This document shows, piece after piece, positions 26,048 through 36,225 of a stretch of DNA of 64,000 nt (positions are counted from its first letter, which is position 1; each line of letters opens with the position of its first letter). The stretch is from Sphingobacteriales bacterium (GTDB lineage Bacteria; Bacteroidota; Bacteroidia; Chitinophagales; CAIOSU01). The stretch is taken from positions 1 through 64,000 of the forward strand of contig JAIXOI010000006.1 in assembly GCA_027486795.1 (NCBI GenBank), written 5' to 3'. The notes under the pieces were generated by a model that did no database searches, was not told the origin of the DNA, and worked only from the letters and a program-made list of their open reading frames with translations. A program made the translations under genes and the position numbers.

Positions 26048-29000
26048 TTATCTAAGTAGGGTTACGTTACCTTTTCTAATTCCAGTCTCGGTGCCATCCA
26101 AAAACCGCGCTTGCAGGGTATATACATACACCTCCATTTCTTGCGCTTTGCTCTTGTAGCTGCCATCCCAACCGTCGTTTATATCATATGACTCAAACAC
26201 CAACTCACCCCAGCGGTTGAATACCTTAAACTCCATAGTCTCAACCCCATAGCCACGCACGTATAGTATGTCGTTCATGCCATCGCCGTTGGGGCTAAAG
26301 GCGTTGGGCACATCTACCACACCCAAAAAGTATATCTCTAGTTCTTTGCAATAAGTATCGGTACACTGGTTGTTATCGGTAACAGTTACACATGGGCTAA
26401 CAAAACCAGTATCCGTATATTCATGCAAGGGGTTTCGCTGTGCCGATGAGTCGCCATCGCCAAATACCCAGCTATAAAAACCAGAAGAGCTTTGGTTATC
26501 AAACTGAATAGGATAGAAAATTTGGTATCCGCTAGTGTCCGTTTCGAAAAAGGCAGTAGGCGGGGTATACACGTTAAAAGTGCCTGAATACTCAGCGCTA
26601 TCGTTGCAGCTTTCGGGGTTGTAGTTGGTAAGGTTTAAGGTAAAACTACCAATACTATCAAACACAAACAATGGGCTATTATCCGTTGATGATTGCCCGT
26701 TGCTCAGTTGCCAATAGCTACTGGTAACATTGGTACCCAGATTCTCCACCAAATATTCATACGATACGCAACCATTAGTAGGGTCGAACAATGCCGTCAC
26801 CTCTGGTTTTTGTATGAAAGTAGCATTTAGTGTATCGGGTTGGTTGCAGACGTTAGGGTTTGCCGCCGTAAAGGTTACCACAAACGTATCGGCAGTGGTG
26901 TAAGCATGGGTGGGGTTGGCCAATGTACTAGTAGTGCCATCGCCAAAATCCCAGAAAAAGCTGGTGGCATTGGTGCTCGTATTGCTAAATATTATCACCA
27001 ACGAATCGCAAGTGCGGATAAACTCTTGGTACGTAAAATCGACAATAATGCTATCATTTATTACCGTTATCGTGGTGGTGGCTGTATCGGTGCCGTTGCA
27101 GCTGCGAGGGTCGGTAACTACCAGATTTACATTGTAGCTGCCTACATTATTATAAGTATAGGTGGGGTTGGCTTGTGTAGATGTGGCAGTGTCGCCAAAG
27201 CTCCAGGCATAAGTTGCAAAGGCGCTGCCATTGCTATTGTTTACGAACACGGCATTAAGAGGCAAGCAACCGGTATCGGGTGCGGCAAATGCAGCTACCA
27301 AACGCGGCAAAAAGTTTATGGTAATTCTTGCTGTATCGCTATTGCTGCAATTTCCATTGTTTACAATTTGCGTAATGGTGTAATTGCCTGGGCCAGGGAA
27401 AATGTAGTTTGGGTTGGCTAATGTTGACGTATCGCCGGTGCCAAAAAAGTATTTACGGAACAAGGCCCCAGTGCTGGTATCGGTAATGCTGATGGTGTAA
27501 TCGCAGCTATCAACTATTGTTACCACAAAGCCTGCAAAAACTGAATCAAGTGGTGCCACCGCTATATCCACTGAGTCTACTAACACAGGGTTGCAGCTTC
27601 CAGGCGAAGTGGCAGTAACAGTTACGGTATAAACTCCTGCGTTGGTGTATAAGTGCGTTGGGTCTTGACCAATGGTGGTAGTGGTGGTTTGGGTACCATC
27701 GCCAAACTGCCAAACTACTGTTTGCGATATGGTGCTTTGGCTGTTGTTGTTGAATAAAACGTTTAAAGGCGTGCAGCCTGAAGTATCTGAAGGGTTAAAC
27801 AACAGCGATTGTGTTGGTAAGAAAGTGAGCGTATCGGTAGCCACATCAAACGGGTCACAAGCGTTTAGGTCGAATGAAACCAATTGAACTACATATGTGC
27901 CTGCATTGGAATAAGTGTGTGTTGGGTTTACCAAGCTAGAGGTATCACCATCGCCAAAATTCCATAAATAGGATAAAGGACCAGCGCCATTGGTGCTGGT
28001 ATTGTTGGTAAACTGAACCTCGTATGTGCCACAATCGCTTAGGATAGTTGGGGTAAAAGCCGCCGAAACTGAATCGTCGCCAACTATGATAGTGGCATAT
28101 GCGGTATCAATCAAAGTTATACCGCTGCAAGTGGTGCTATCAAAGCCAATAAGTATAATGTTGTAAGTGCCAGTATCAACAAATATGGCAGTAGGATTCT
28201 GTGCGGTTGAGGTAAAACCATTTCCGAAATCCCAAAAGAAAGCATTGGCATTCAATACATCGCCAGAGAAGTTTACTGTATACGGCACGCAACCCCTATC
28301 AGAGGGGCTAATTACCACATCGACATCAATACGGGCCAGCTCAAACTCAAATTTTATTACCCCTAGGTTGCAATTGCCACCGGGTAAGTTTTGCCCACTT
28401 ACAGGTGCCCATACACCGGGTGTGGTTGGGAAAATACTAGTGCCACCGCAAGACGCGCAAACTGCTTGGTAAATAATGCCATCGCTGTCAAAACGGCTAG
28501 TGCCACCATCTACGTGCTCCCCGTTGGGGCCGTTGCCTCCAAAAAAAGTAGCATATACCAAGCTGTCGGCATCTTTACTGAGCACCATAAAGTAAAAGTC
28601 GCTACCATCGGTAGTGGCTTTGTAGGCATCTGGGGTAACGGGCATGCCAGTGGTAAAACCCAGCGTGCCATCGTTTCGGAAGCCAACGTTTACCTCCCCT
28701 CCCCAGCCTGAAATGTAAATATTATCGCAAATATCTACCAACAGCGCCGTTGGCGAAATATCCACGCCAGCCGAGCCAGAACCAAATACGGTTGAAAAGC
28801 GGGTGGTATTGAGGTTTCTATTGAGCTTGTGAATGTATTGTTTCCCGTTGGGATTGCTGTATACCCCAGCAGTAACCGGGTATGCACCTAGCGTTTGGCC
28901 GTAAACGTAAAGGTCCTCGTTGGCATCTAATTGTATTTTATATGCTTGGTCGTAAAAATTGGTGCCAATGTAGGTGCCCGTTTGAAATGCAGTTCCAGTG

Positions 29001-30685
29001 CTGTTTACCCTAATTATGTACCCATCCGAAGAGCCACCAAGATAGCTGCCATTCAGGCCTGAGCCCATACCCGGCAGATTGGCACTTTGGGTACCACCAC
29101 ACACAAATATCTCATCGTTAGGTGCTACTTGCATAGCATAGCCGGCGTCGTCTTGGGTACCTCCAATGTAGGTAGCAAAAACCAAGGTCTGAAGGTTGGA
29201 TGTGTATTTTAGCAAACAAGCATCTTGCCCACCACGGTTGGTTGCTTGCGCAGCACCAGCAGTAACCGGAAAATTGGTTGATTGGGTGCTGGAAGTTACA
29301 AAAATGAAATCTTGGTCATCCACAATTATCTCGCCACGGGCTTGGTCGGCATAGTTGTTTACAAGGGTTACCGAGGTGTTCAACCCATCGTTGCCCGTAC
29401 CACCTGCATATGTTGAGCCTTGCAAGGCGCTGCCCGCCGCATTAAATTTGCTGATGTAGATATCAGAGCCATTGTTAAACTCAATAACATAGGTATTGGT
29501 GTAAAGGGTGCCGCCGCTAAAGGTATTTTGCACCGGGCTTACCAGCGGAAAGTTACTAGAGCCAGTGGCACCATACACCAACAACTCGTTTTGGTTATTT
29601 ACTACCAAGCTATGAGGCGCTTCGTTACCAGCCCCGCCAAGGTAAGTTGAAAACAACAAGTTGCTGCCATCAGCGGTAAATTTTGAAAGACCAATATCGC
29701 AGGCAAAAGATTGCGTAAATGGCCCAGGGTTGCCACCCGCAAAGAAGGTTTGGTAAGCTCCTACCGTGGTTGGGTAGCCTAAACCGCGAAAAACCACACC
29801 TCCAGCATACAGGTTACCATCTTGGTCGTATGTGGCGGTGTAGCCCCAGTTGTCGGTGGTTGAGCCGGTGTAAGAAGAAAAGATTAGCGTTGGATCAATC
29901 ACTAAAGGATAATTGCGGTCATATCCGTTAGGAAACCAGAAGCTTACCTCATCTTTTCTGAGCACAAATTCACAAGCCACCTGGCGTTTTTGCCCATCGA
30001 TAACTTGATAGGCATAAGGCGCGGTGTCGTAAATATGGGTTACGCTGGTTTGGTAGTGCAGCTGGCCATCTTTTAGATATAGGTTGTCAACACCTTCAAA
30101 CTGCATCATTACTTGGTTAGGGTCGGCATTAGGCTGAACAATGAACTCATATTTCAGGGTTTGGTTGTGCCCTTTTATGTTCATATCAATGCCCGGGTAT
30201 AGCTCAGTATAGCCTACGCCATTATACACACCTACATTGCTGGCCCATTTGCTCGGGTCGTTATCTAGGTAATAATTTTCGTAATGGCTGAAAGGGCTGG
30301 TGCCTTGGGTTCCGGGTTCTGGATTAGCGCCTTTAAAACGAATACGGAAAGCATGGCTATCAAAGTAAATTGATTCGCCACGCATAATTTTATCCTGAAC
30401 GGTTTGGCCGTTCTCGTGCGGATGGCTAAGGGTTTCTTCTAATTGGTGCGGGTCGACAAAGGCGAAGGTGAAAGCATTTTTCTCCAAAAAGAGTTTGCCA
30501 TTGTTAAAACGCAATTGGTACAGAATGTTATCATCCCACTGGCCTTTGTTCTCCGAAAAGGAGGCTTGGCTCCAACTATCAGCAACTGGGGCATGTGCAG
30601 GGGGATGCTGCGCCACCAGGGTAGTAAGCCACACTAGCAGGCAAACAAAAGTTGTGCAGCGCTTTATAGCACTTAGGTTACTCAT
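26048..30685 (-). CDS. Large PKD/SBBP-repeat protein with T9SS type B sorting domain
   Basis: A 1,545-residue exported protein. Signal peptide at 1-26 (CLLVWLTTLVAQ). Residues 40-270 match the N-terminal domain that precedes SBBP propellers (SENKGQWDDNILYQ), often labelled DUF7948. Residues about 270-780 are SBBP-type beta-propeller repeats (FSTYLGGAGNE, FATYIGGTQDDAG). Residues about 790-1430 hold a row of PKD-like domains (motifs YLWNFGDGDTSS, FWDFGDGTTS, WVFGDGDSS). The end, PNAFSPNGDGMNDILYV then FNRWGELVFES, is the gliding-type C-terminal domain. A surface adhesin or scaffold is likely; no enzyme domain is visible. The PorP/SprF gene follows after 4 bases. Confidence 0.93.
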   Translation of the reverse strand: MSNLSAIKRCTTFVCLLVWLTTLVAQHPPAHAPVADSWSQASFSENKGQWDDNILYQLRFNNGKLFLEKNAFTFAFVDPHQLEETLSHPHENGQTVQDKIMRGESIYFDSHAFRIRFKGANPEPGTQGTSPFSHYENYYLDNDPSKWASNVGVYNGVGYTELYPGIDMNIKGHNQTLKYEFIVQPNADPNQVMMQFEGVDNLYLKDGQLHYQTSVTHIYDTAPYAYQVIDGQKRQVACEFVLRKDEVSFWFPNGYDRNYPLVIDPTLIFSSYTGSTTDNWGYTATYDQDGNLYAGGVVFRGLGYPTTVGAYQTFFAGGNPGPFTQSFACDIGLSKFTADGSNLLFSTYLGGAGNEAPHSLVVNNQNELLVYGATGSSNFPLVSPVQNTFSGGTLYTNTYVIEFNNGSDIYISKFNAAGSALQGSTYAGGTGNDGLNTSVTLVNNYADQARGEIIVDDQDFIFVTSSTQSTNFPVTAGAAQATNRGGQDACLLKYTSNLQTLVFATYIGGTQDDAGYAMQVAPNDEIFVCGGTQSANLPGMGSGLNGSYLGGSSDGYIIRVNSTGTAFQTGTYIGTNFYDQAYKIQLDANEDLYVYGQTLGAYPVTAGVYSNPNGKQYIHKLNRNLNTTRFSTVFGSGSAGVDISPTALLVDICDNIYISGWGGEVNVGFRNDGTLGFTTGMPVTPDAYKATTDGSDFYFMVLSKDADSLVYATFFGGNGPNGEHVDGGTSRFDSDGIIYQAVCASCGGTSIFPTTPGVWAPVSGQNLPGGNCNLGVIKFEFELARIDVDVVISPSDRGCVPYTVNFSGDVLNANAFFWDFGNGFTSTAQNPTAIFVDTGTYNIILIGFDSTTCSGITLIDTAYATIIVGDDSVSAAFTPTILSDCGTYEVQFTNNTSTNGAGPLSYLWNFGDGDTSSLVNPTHTYSNAGTYVVQLVSFDLNACDPFDVATDTLTFLPTQSLLFNPSDTSGCTPLNVLFNNNSQSTISQTVVWQFGDGTQTTTTTIGQDPTHLYTNAGVYTVTVTATSPGSCNPVLVDSVDIAVAPLDSVFAGFVVTIVDSCDYTISITDTSTGALFRKYFFGTGDTSTLANPNYIFPGPGNYTITQIVNNGNCSNSDTARITINFLPRLVAAFAAPDTGCLPLNAVFVNNSNGSAFATYAWSFGDTATSTQANPTYTYNNVGSYNVNLVVTDPRSCNGTDTATTTITVINDSIIVDFTYQEFIRTCDSLVIIFSNTSTNATSFFWDFGDGTTSTLANPTHAYTTADTFVVTFTAANPNVCNQPDTLNATFIQKPEVTALFDPTNGCVSYEYLVENLGTNVTSSYWQLSNGQSSTDNSPLFVFDSIGSFTLNLTNYNPESCNDSAEYSGTFNVYTPPTAFFETDTSGYQIFYPIQFDNQSSSGFYSWVFGDGDSSAQRNPLHEYTDTGFVSPCVTVTDNNQCTDTYCKELEIYFLGVVDVPNAFSPNGDGMNDILYVRGYGVETMEFKVFNRWGELVFESYDINDGWDGSYKSKAQEMEVYVYTLQARFLDGTETGIRKGNVTLLR

Positions 30686-30816
30686 GCGTGGTCAACTCCC
30701 TTTAATGGCCTTGGCCGTTTTGTTTGTAATATGGAGTTAATATACGGCTTTTCTCTAATTACCGAAAGGAATTGAGAAAAATACACAAGACCATTTAGAA
30801 TATAGGATTGCAACTA

Positions 30817-31686
30817 TTAGTAAGGTTTGTCTCCATCAACAGTTATGCGCTGCAAGACGCGGTATTGCAAACCGAAATCGTTTACTGGCTTGTGCTGGGT
30901 AATGCGGTTGTCCCAGAACGCCACCGAATTTACTTGCCATTTGAATCGACAAATAAACTCTGGCAATATTACGTGTTGATACAAAAAGTTGAGCAATGCC
31001 TCGCTTTCCTTAGCCTTCATGCCAACTATATGGGTAGTAAACAGGCTATTTACAAATATGCCTTTCTTACCCGAAATAGGATGTGTACGAATAACTGGAT
31101 GCGCTACTGGCGGGTTGGCAGCTATAGCTCCTGCTAAGCGCTCTGGCCCCCCCGGCTCGGCAAGACTTTCTTTAAACCCGTACCTAAAATCGTGAACGGC
31201 GGTGAGACCTGATAAGAACGATTGCATTTTGTCTGATAGGGCCTCGTATGCCGCACTCATGCTCGAAAAAAGCGTATCGCCACCGATAGGTGGAATGTGT
31301 TTGGAGTGCAAGATAGAACCTAACGGTGGGGTAGCACTAAAGGTCATATCGGTATGCCACATCTCAATTTTCGATGGCTTGGCCTCTGAGTTTTCCAAAA
31401 TGCAGATTTCAGGATAGCCCTCCACGTTGTTAAAAGCTGGGTGAATTTGCACTGGCCCGAAACGGAGGGCAAACTGTTTGTGCATTTCCGGTAACCAATC
31501 TTGGTTGCGGAAAAATATCACTTGGTGCTCAACCAATGCATCGTGCACAAATTTAAACGTTGCATCATCCAATGGCTGGTTCAAATCGATACCCGATATT
31601 TCGGCGCCTAAAGCAGCGGTAAGTCTGGTAACGGTAGGGATAGTTACGGCAGTATGGTGGTCAGCGTTAAGGGTGTTCGTTTCCAT
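30817..31686 (-). CDS. TauD/TfdA family 2-oxoglutarate dioxygenase
   Basis: A 289-residue Fe(II)/2-oxoglutarate dioxygenase. The metal ligands are His111 and Asp113 in WHTDMTF and His265 in WDNRITQHKPVND; Arg276 or Arg280 in QYRVLQRITVDGDKP binds 2-oxoglutarate. The N-terminus GAEISGIDLNQPL and the length fit TauD, which releases sulfite from taurine. A TauE/SafE transporter lies 13 kb away, which would suit sulfite export, but the family also has other substrates (sulfonates, phenoxyacids, carnitine precursors), so taurine is only the first guess. It is divergent from the OPT transporter. Confidence 0.9.
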   Translation of the reverse strand: METNTLNADHHTAVTIPTVTRLTAALGAEISGIDLNQPLDDATFKFVHDALVEHQVIFFRNQDWLPEMHKQFALRFGPVQIHPAFNNVEGYPEICILENSEAKPSKIEMWHTDMTFSATPPLGSILHSKHIPPIGGDTLFSSMSAAYEALSDKMQSFLSGLTAVHDFRYGFKESLAEPGGPERLAGAIAANPPVAHPVIRTHPISGKKGIFVNSLFTTHIVGMKAKESEALLNFLYQHVILPEFICRFKWQVNSVAFWDNRITQHKPVNDFGLQYRVLQRITVDGDKPY

Positions 31687-31852
31687 AGATGGTGTTTAAA
31701 CTTTATTGGGTATTAAAATTAGCGTCAATTGGCCTGCTAAGCAACAGTTGTAAGGAAAATACCTCCATTAATATACCAATTGCTCTATCCTATTAGCTTC
31801 AACGCTCAACTCCCTACAAAAAAATATTAATTTCACGGCAAACCACTCAACC

Positions 31853-33823
31853 ATGCAGCCCGAGCACAAGCCCTACATACCTGCCAGCACCATATTACCC
31901 GAAATAACCGTTAAGGCCATTGTGCTGGCCATTGTGCTATCAGCCATTTTGGGTGCTGCCAATGCCTACATGGGTCTTTTCTTGGGCATGACGGTTTCTG
32001 CATCCATACCAGCGGCGGTAATGTCCATGGCTATTTTGCGGATGTTTCGTTCTTCTAATATTTTGGAAAATAACGGCGTTCAAACGGCCGCATCTTCGGG
32101 CGAGGCACTGGCGGCAGGGGTTATTTTTACCTTGCCTGCGCTTATCCTTATGCAATACTGGACAGAGTTTAACTACTGGGAAACCACGCTGATAGCTGGT
32201 TGCGGAGGCGTATTGGGCGTTTTTTTTACCATCCCTTTGCGCAATGCGCTTATTATAAAGGAGCAACTCATGTTTCCCGAAGGATTGGCAACTGCAGAAG
32301 TGCTAAAGGCCGGTACAGAAGGCGGCAGCTTTATGAAGTATCTGCTGGTGGGTAGTGCTTTGGGTGGTGGCATCAAACTGTTTATTGAGGGCTTCAAGTT
32401 ATGGCCGGGCACCTTCGAAGCCGCCGCACTTATAAAAGGCAAAGGGTTTTTGTATTTCGGCACCTACCTTACGCCAGCGGTTATGGCGGTGGGCTATATT
32501 GTCGGTCTCAATATTTCTTTATTAGTTATTTTGGGTGGGGCCATTACTTGGTATGTGGGCATACCCACTCACATTGCTATTAATGGCGTACCCGAAGGTA
32601 CCGAGCTAATGGACCATGCAGGTTGGCTGTATAAATACCAAATACGCTATCTAGGAGTTGGCGCGATGATAGTAGGCGGTTTGTGGGCCATCATGAGTAT
32701 ACGCAAATCACTGTCTTCGGCGGTTAGGGAGGGCATTGCTGCATTTAAGAGAGGTAAAGACCACCATTCCACCATCCTGCGTACCGAGTACGATATGCCC
32801 ATACAGTGGATTATGATTGGCATAGGAGTGTTGATTGTGCCCATTTTCATCATCTATTGGCGGCAAATAGAAATGCTGCACATCAGCATTTTTATGACCA
32901 TCCTTATGTTTATTGGAGGGTTTGTGTTTTCGGCGGTGGCCGGTTATATGGCGGGCTTAGTAGGTAGTTCCAACAACCCTATTTCGGGCGTTACCATCGC
33001 CACTATTTTATCCAGCGCGCTTATTTTGGCGGCTTTGTTGGGTACCGATTCACCGGTGGGAGCGGCATCGGCCATTATGATAGGAGCCGTGGTATGTTGC
33101 GCCGCAGCTATTGCCGGTGATAACATGCAGGATTTAAAGTCGGGCTACGAACTAGGGGCAACGCCCAAGTACCAGCAATACATGCAGATAATAGGGGTGG
33201 TAACGGCTGCTTTTGTTATGGCACCTGTGCTTAACCTATTAAATAATGCCTATACCATAGGTTCTGACGACCTGCCCGCGCCACAATCTACCCTAATGAT
33301 GAGCGTAGCACAAGGGGTTTTTGGCGGCGAACTGCCCTGGGCCTATATATATGGCGGCATGGGTATCGGTGCGGTTATCATTATTATCGACCAGCTACTG
33401 GCGCGCCGGGGCAGCAACTTCCGAATGCCGGTGCTGGCAGTGGCTGTGGGTATGTATTTGCCTATGTACTTAGATACGGCCATTTTCTTTGGAGGGTTGA
33501 TTGCTTGGTTGGTCGACCGTTATTTCAAAAAACAATCGTTGGTAACCGCCGACCGCATCAGTGCCAAACTCGATATGCCCAATGCCAATATCGAATTGGA
33601 AATCCGTAAAGGCAATGCTGAAAAAGCTGGGCTATTGTTTGCTTCAGGATTGATAACCGGAGAAGCCCTTATAGGTGTGGCGCTTGCCATTCCTTTTGGC
33701 ATATCGGAGAAGAAGGATGATGCCCTAAAGCTTATCGACAATCCCCTGCCCGATTGGATAGGCTTAGGTATATTTCTAGCGTGCTGTTCTGGGCTGTATT
33801 ATGCGGTGGTGAAGAGTAAGTAA
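31853..33823 (+). CDS. OPT family oligopeptide transporter
   Basis: A 656-residue polytopic membrane protein with about 15 hydrophobic segments. Typical OPT family signatures are present: NAYMGLFLGMTVSASIPAAV near the start, GSSNNPISGVTIATI in the middle, and GMGIGAVIIIIDQLLARRG near the end. It would import short peptides with protons, which fits with the exported peptidase downstream. No signal peptide; the start MQPEHKPYIPASTILPEIT is the usual short cytoplasmic tail. Confidence 0.94.
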   Translation: MQPEHKPYIPASTILPEITVKAIVLAIVLSAILGAANAYMGLFLGMTVSASIPAAVMSMAILRMFRSSNILENNGVQTAASSGEALAAGVIFTLPALILMQYWTEFNYWETTLIAGCGGVLGVFFTIPLRNALIIKEQLMFPEGLATAEVLKAGTEGGSFMKYLLVGSALGGGIKLFIEGFKLWPGTFEAAALIKGKGFLYFGTYLTPAVMAVGYIVGLNISLLVILGGAITWYVGIPTHIAINGVPEGTELMDHAGWLYKYQIRYLGVGAMIVGGLWAIMSIRKSLSSAVREGIAAFKRGKDHHSTILRTEYDMPIQWIMIGIGVLIVPIFIIYWRQIEMLHISIFMTILMFIGGFVFSAVAGYMAGLVGSSNNPISGVTIATILSSALILAALLGTDSPVGAASAIMIGAVVCCAAAIAGDNMQDLKSGYELGATPKYQQYMQIIGVVTAAFVMAPVLNLLNNAYTIGSDDLPAPQSTLMMSVAQGVFGGELPWAYIYGGMGIGAVIIIIDQLLARRGSNFRMPVLAVAVGMYLPMYLDTAIFFGGLIAWLVDRYFKKQSLVTADRISAKLDMPNANIELEIRKGNAEKAGLLFASGLITGEALIGVALAIPFGISEKKDDALKLIDNPLPDWIGLGIFLACCSGLYYAVVKSK

Positions 33824-33870
33824 CTCAGTTGCGGGTTACGAGTTGCGAGTTGTGGGTTGTGTTTCGAACA

Positions 33871-34033
33871 TAGGGTGGTGCCCTATGCTGATAGTATTAA
33901 ACACCGTTGGGGTTGCCCGTAATCTGTGTTACCCGTACTATGTATTTCCCCAGCGGGGATAGATGAATAACATGGTTGACCCCAACGGGGTCACATAATG
34001 TTAGGATGGGGCAACGCCCTATCACATAATGTG
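33871..34033. repeat. Palindrome-rich spacer between OPT transporter and queG
   Basis: Contains TAGGGTGGTGCCCTA (33871-33885), CCGTTGGGGT (33904-33913) facing ACCCCAACGG (33979-33988), GGGGCAACGCCC, and two copies of CACATAATGT. These are self-complementary blocks with no coding content; they resemble dispersed palindromic elements. Confidence 0.55.
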
Positions 34034-34048
34034 GGTTTTTTTTTCTTT

Positions 34049-35002
34049 TTACAAGAGAGTTTCCAATTGTTCACCCTGCAAAAACCTCAAATTCCGTTTC
34101 AACCCTTCAAATCCGGTGCGCTTTACGGGGCTGTGCTTAAATACTTTTTTAAATACCTCCTCGGTCATTTCATGCCAGTCGCGGTTGGTCATGCCCATGA
34201 GCGCAGTTGAAGGGTTAAATGCAGCCTCATTATGTTGTTTGGCAAATCGGTTCCAAGGGCATACCTCTTGGCAAATGTCGCAGCCAAAGGCCCAATTTTC
34301 CATTTTGCCGGCAAATTCGTTGGGTATAGCATCGCGTAGCTCAATGGTAAGGTAAGATATACACTTGCTGGCGTTTACTTCGTACGGGGTAATGGCATCG
34401 GTAGGGCAGGCATCAATGCAGGCGGTGCAGGTGCCGCAGTGGTCGGTTACAGGGCCATCGTATTCTAGCTCCAAATCGCAAATTATTTCCGCCAGAAAGT
34501 AATAAGAGCCTTTGCCTTTATTCAGTAGCAAGGTATTTTTCCCTATCCAGCCCAAGCCGCCTTTTTGGGCCCATTTACGCTCCATTATTGGTGCCGAATC
34601 TACAAACACGCGCCCATCCACTTCCCCTATCTCGGTGCGGATAAAGTGCATGAGGTCTTTCAACTTATCTTTCAGCACAAAATGATAGTCTTCGCCGTAG
34701 GCATAGCGAGCTATTTTTGGGGCAGTTTCGTCAATGGGTATAGTTACCGGAAAGTAATTGAACATCAACGAAATAACCGACTTGGCACCGGGCACCAGCA
34801 GGGTAGGGTCAAGGCGTTTGTCAAAGTGGTTTTCCATCCAATGCATCTGCCCTTGAAAACCTTTTTTGAGCCAGCTTTCCAATCGGGGTGCTTCCTCCTC
34901 CAAAAAGCCTGCAGGTGCTATGCCAATCTGTTCAAAACCAAGCCTTTGTGCTTCGGTTTTAATTTTGTTGGTATACTGCAACTTGCTTTCTGGTTTAAGC
35001 AT
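34049..35002 (-). CDS. queG: Epoxyqueuosine reductase
   Basis: A 317-residue cobalamin-dependent enzyme making the last step of queuosine in tRNA (epoxyqueuosine to queuosine). Two [4Fe-4S] sets are present: [12 protein letters not shown] (Cys189, 192, 195, 199) and CDICQEVCP (Cys241, 244, 248) with Cys214 as the extra ligand. Asp135 in FVDSAP is the expected catalytic residue. Length is normal for the short QueG form without the HEAT extension. queD and folE, which act at the beginning of the same pathway, are at 51.6-52.7 kb. Confidence 0.95.
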   Translation of the reverse strand: MLKPESKLQYTNKIKTEAQRLGFEQIGIAPAGFLEEEAPRLESWLKKGFQGQMHWMENHFDKRLDPTLLVPGAKSVISLMFNYFPVTIPIDETAPKIARYAYGEDYHFVLKDKLKDLMHFIRTEIGEVDGRVFVDSAPIMERKWAQKGGLGWIGKNTLLLNKGKGSYYFLAEIICDLELEYDGPVTDHCGTCTACIDACPTDAITPYEVNASKCISYLTIELRDAIPNEFAGKMENWAFGCDICQEVCPWNRFAKQHNEAAFNPSTALMGMTNRDWHEMTEEVFKKVFKHSPVKRTGFEGLKRNLRFLQGEQLETLL

Positions 35003-35104
35003 CTGTTAAGCGGCGGTTATTTATTAAAGAAATTGTAATTTACGCAAACATTTACTCGACAAAACTGCTCCCAAATAGCTAATTTGGTACTAAATATACA
35101 AATC

Positions 35105-36070
35105 GTGCAGAAGCTGGTTCTCTTTTTCCTCACTTTCTTTGTTTGCCTCTTCTCAATTACTAGCCGCGCGCAAGCATTGGTTATTGATGCTGACACTGCT
35201 ATAACAAGCTACCAGCCGCAGCTTAAAGTACTATCTTGGAATATTTATTTATTGCCTCGCCTTATTCGTAAAGTAGGCCAAATGGAGCGTTCCAAAATTA
35301 TTGCCGAAAGATTGAATGAAGCCGATTATGATGTTATCGTTTTTCAAGAGGCTTTTGATAAAAAAGCGCGTACAGCACTTTGGGACATTTTAAAGGCAGT
35401 GTATCCATATGCAATCGGCCCTGTTAATGAAAATGTTAAAAAAGCAATGACGGTAACCAATGGAGGCGTGTGGATTGTAAGTAAGCACCCACTGACCCAA
35501 ATTGGCGAAATAATGTTTAATGATTGCAAAGGATTTGATTGTGCAAGCCGCAAGGGTGCCTTGATGGTGGAAGTGCAAAAACATGGCATCACTTACCAAG
35601 TTGTTGGCACCCACATGCAGGCCGACGATTCGCCGAAGAGGGAAGATATTCGCAATAAGCAGTTGATGCAGATAAAAACCGAATTGGTTGATGTGTATCA
35701 TGCGGATGGTAAACCTCAGTTACTTTGTGGCGATTTCAACATCCATAAACGCGACCTAAAGCATTATAATCAAATGTTGGTTACTTTGTCTGCCAACGCC
35801 GATAATGTTTGTTCGCCAGATTTGATTGAAGATAACCCAGGCGTATCTGAAGATGTATATACTTACGACTGCAATAGCAACGATTTGGTTGAGTACGAAG
35901 AATCGACTACACTCGATTATATTTTGGTAAAGAGCAACAACATTTCTTTCTCATCTATCCGCCGCAAGGTAACTACCTTTATAGGGAGTTGGACTAGCAA
36001 AAAGCTCAAAAACCGCAATAACCTAAGCGACCACCACGCAGTAGAAATTGTATTGGTGCCCGGTATTTAG
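35105..36070 (+). CDS. Secreted sphingomyelinase-like phosphodiesterase
   Basis: A 321-residue endonuclease/exonuclease/phosphatase-fold protein. Motifs point to the bacterial neutral sphingomyelinase branch: VLSWNIYLLP, VIVFQEAFDKKA (metal-binding Glu), GTHMQADDS, LLCGDFNIHK and LSDHHAVEIVL (catalytic His). It is exported: QKLVLFFLTFFVCLFSITSRAQA is a signal peptide. There is no ATG nearby; GTG at 35105 is the best start because it places the signal peptide at the very N-terminus, with TTG at 35084 as the alternative. It probably splits phosphocholine-type head groups from lipids. It begins a run of exported hydrolases. Confidence 0.85.
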   Translation: MQKLVLFFLTFFVCLFSITSRAQALVIDADTAITSYQPQLKVLSWNIYLLPRLIRKVGQMERSKIIAERLNEADYDVIVFQEAFDKKARTALWDILKAVYPYAIGPVNENVKKAMTVTNGGVWIVSKHPLTQIGEIMFNDCKGFDCASRKGALMVEVQKHGITYQVVGTHMQADDSPKREDIRNKQLMQIKTELVDVYHADGKPQLLCGDFNIHKRDLKHYNQMLVTLSANADNVCSPDLIEDNPGVSEDVYTYDCNSNDLVEYEESTTLDYILVKSNNISFSSIRRKVTTFIGSWTSKKLKNRNNLSDHHAVEIVLVPGI

Positions 36071-36189
36071 TTGTTGGTTTACTGGTTGATTTGTTAATCG
36101 GTTTTTAGTGTGCTACATCCTTACAACGTTCTATAGTGATTGATTTTTATTGTAAGGGGGTGCTACCCACTAGGCTATTCTGAAAGTTC

Positions 36190-36197
36190 TACCTTTG
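36190..36197 (+). promoter_or_regulatory. Bacteroidota -7 element (TACCTTTG) for the SDR gene
   Basis: Exact match to TAnnTTTG, 28 bases before the start codon of the following gene. No TTG was found at the expected -33 distance. Confidence 0.5.
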
Positions 36198-36225
36198 TCC
36201 AACATCATTTTCAAAAAGATACAAA

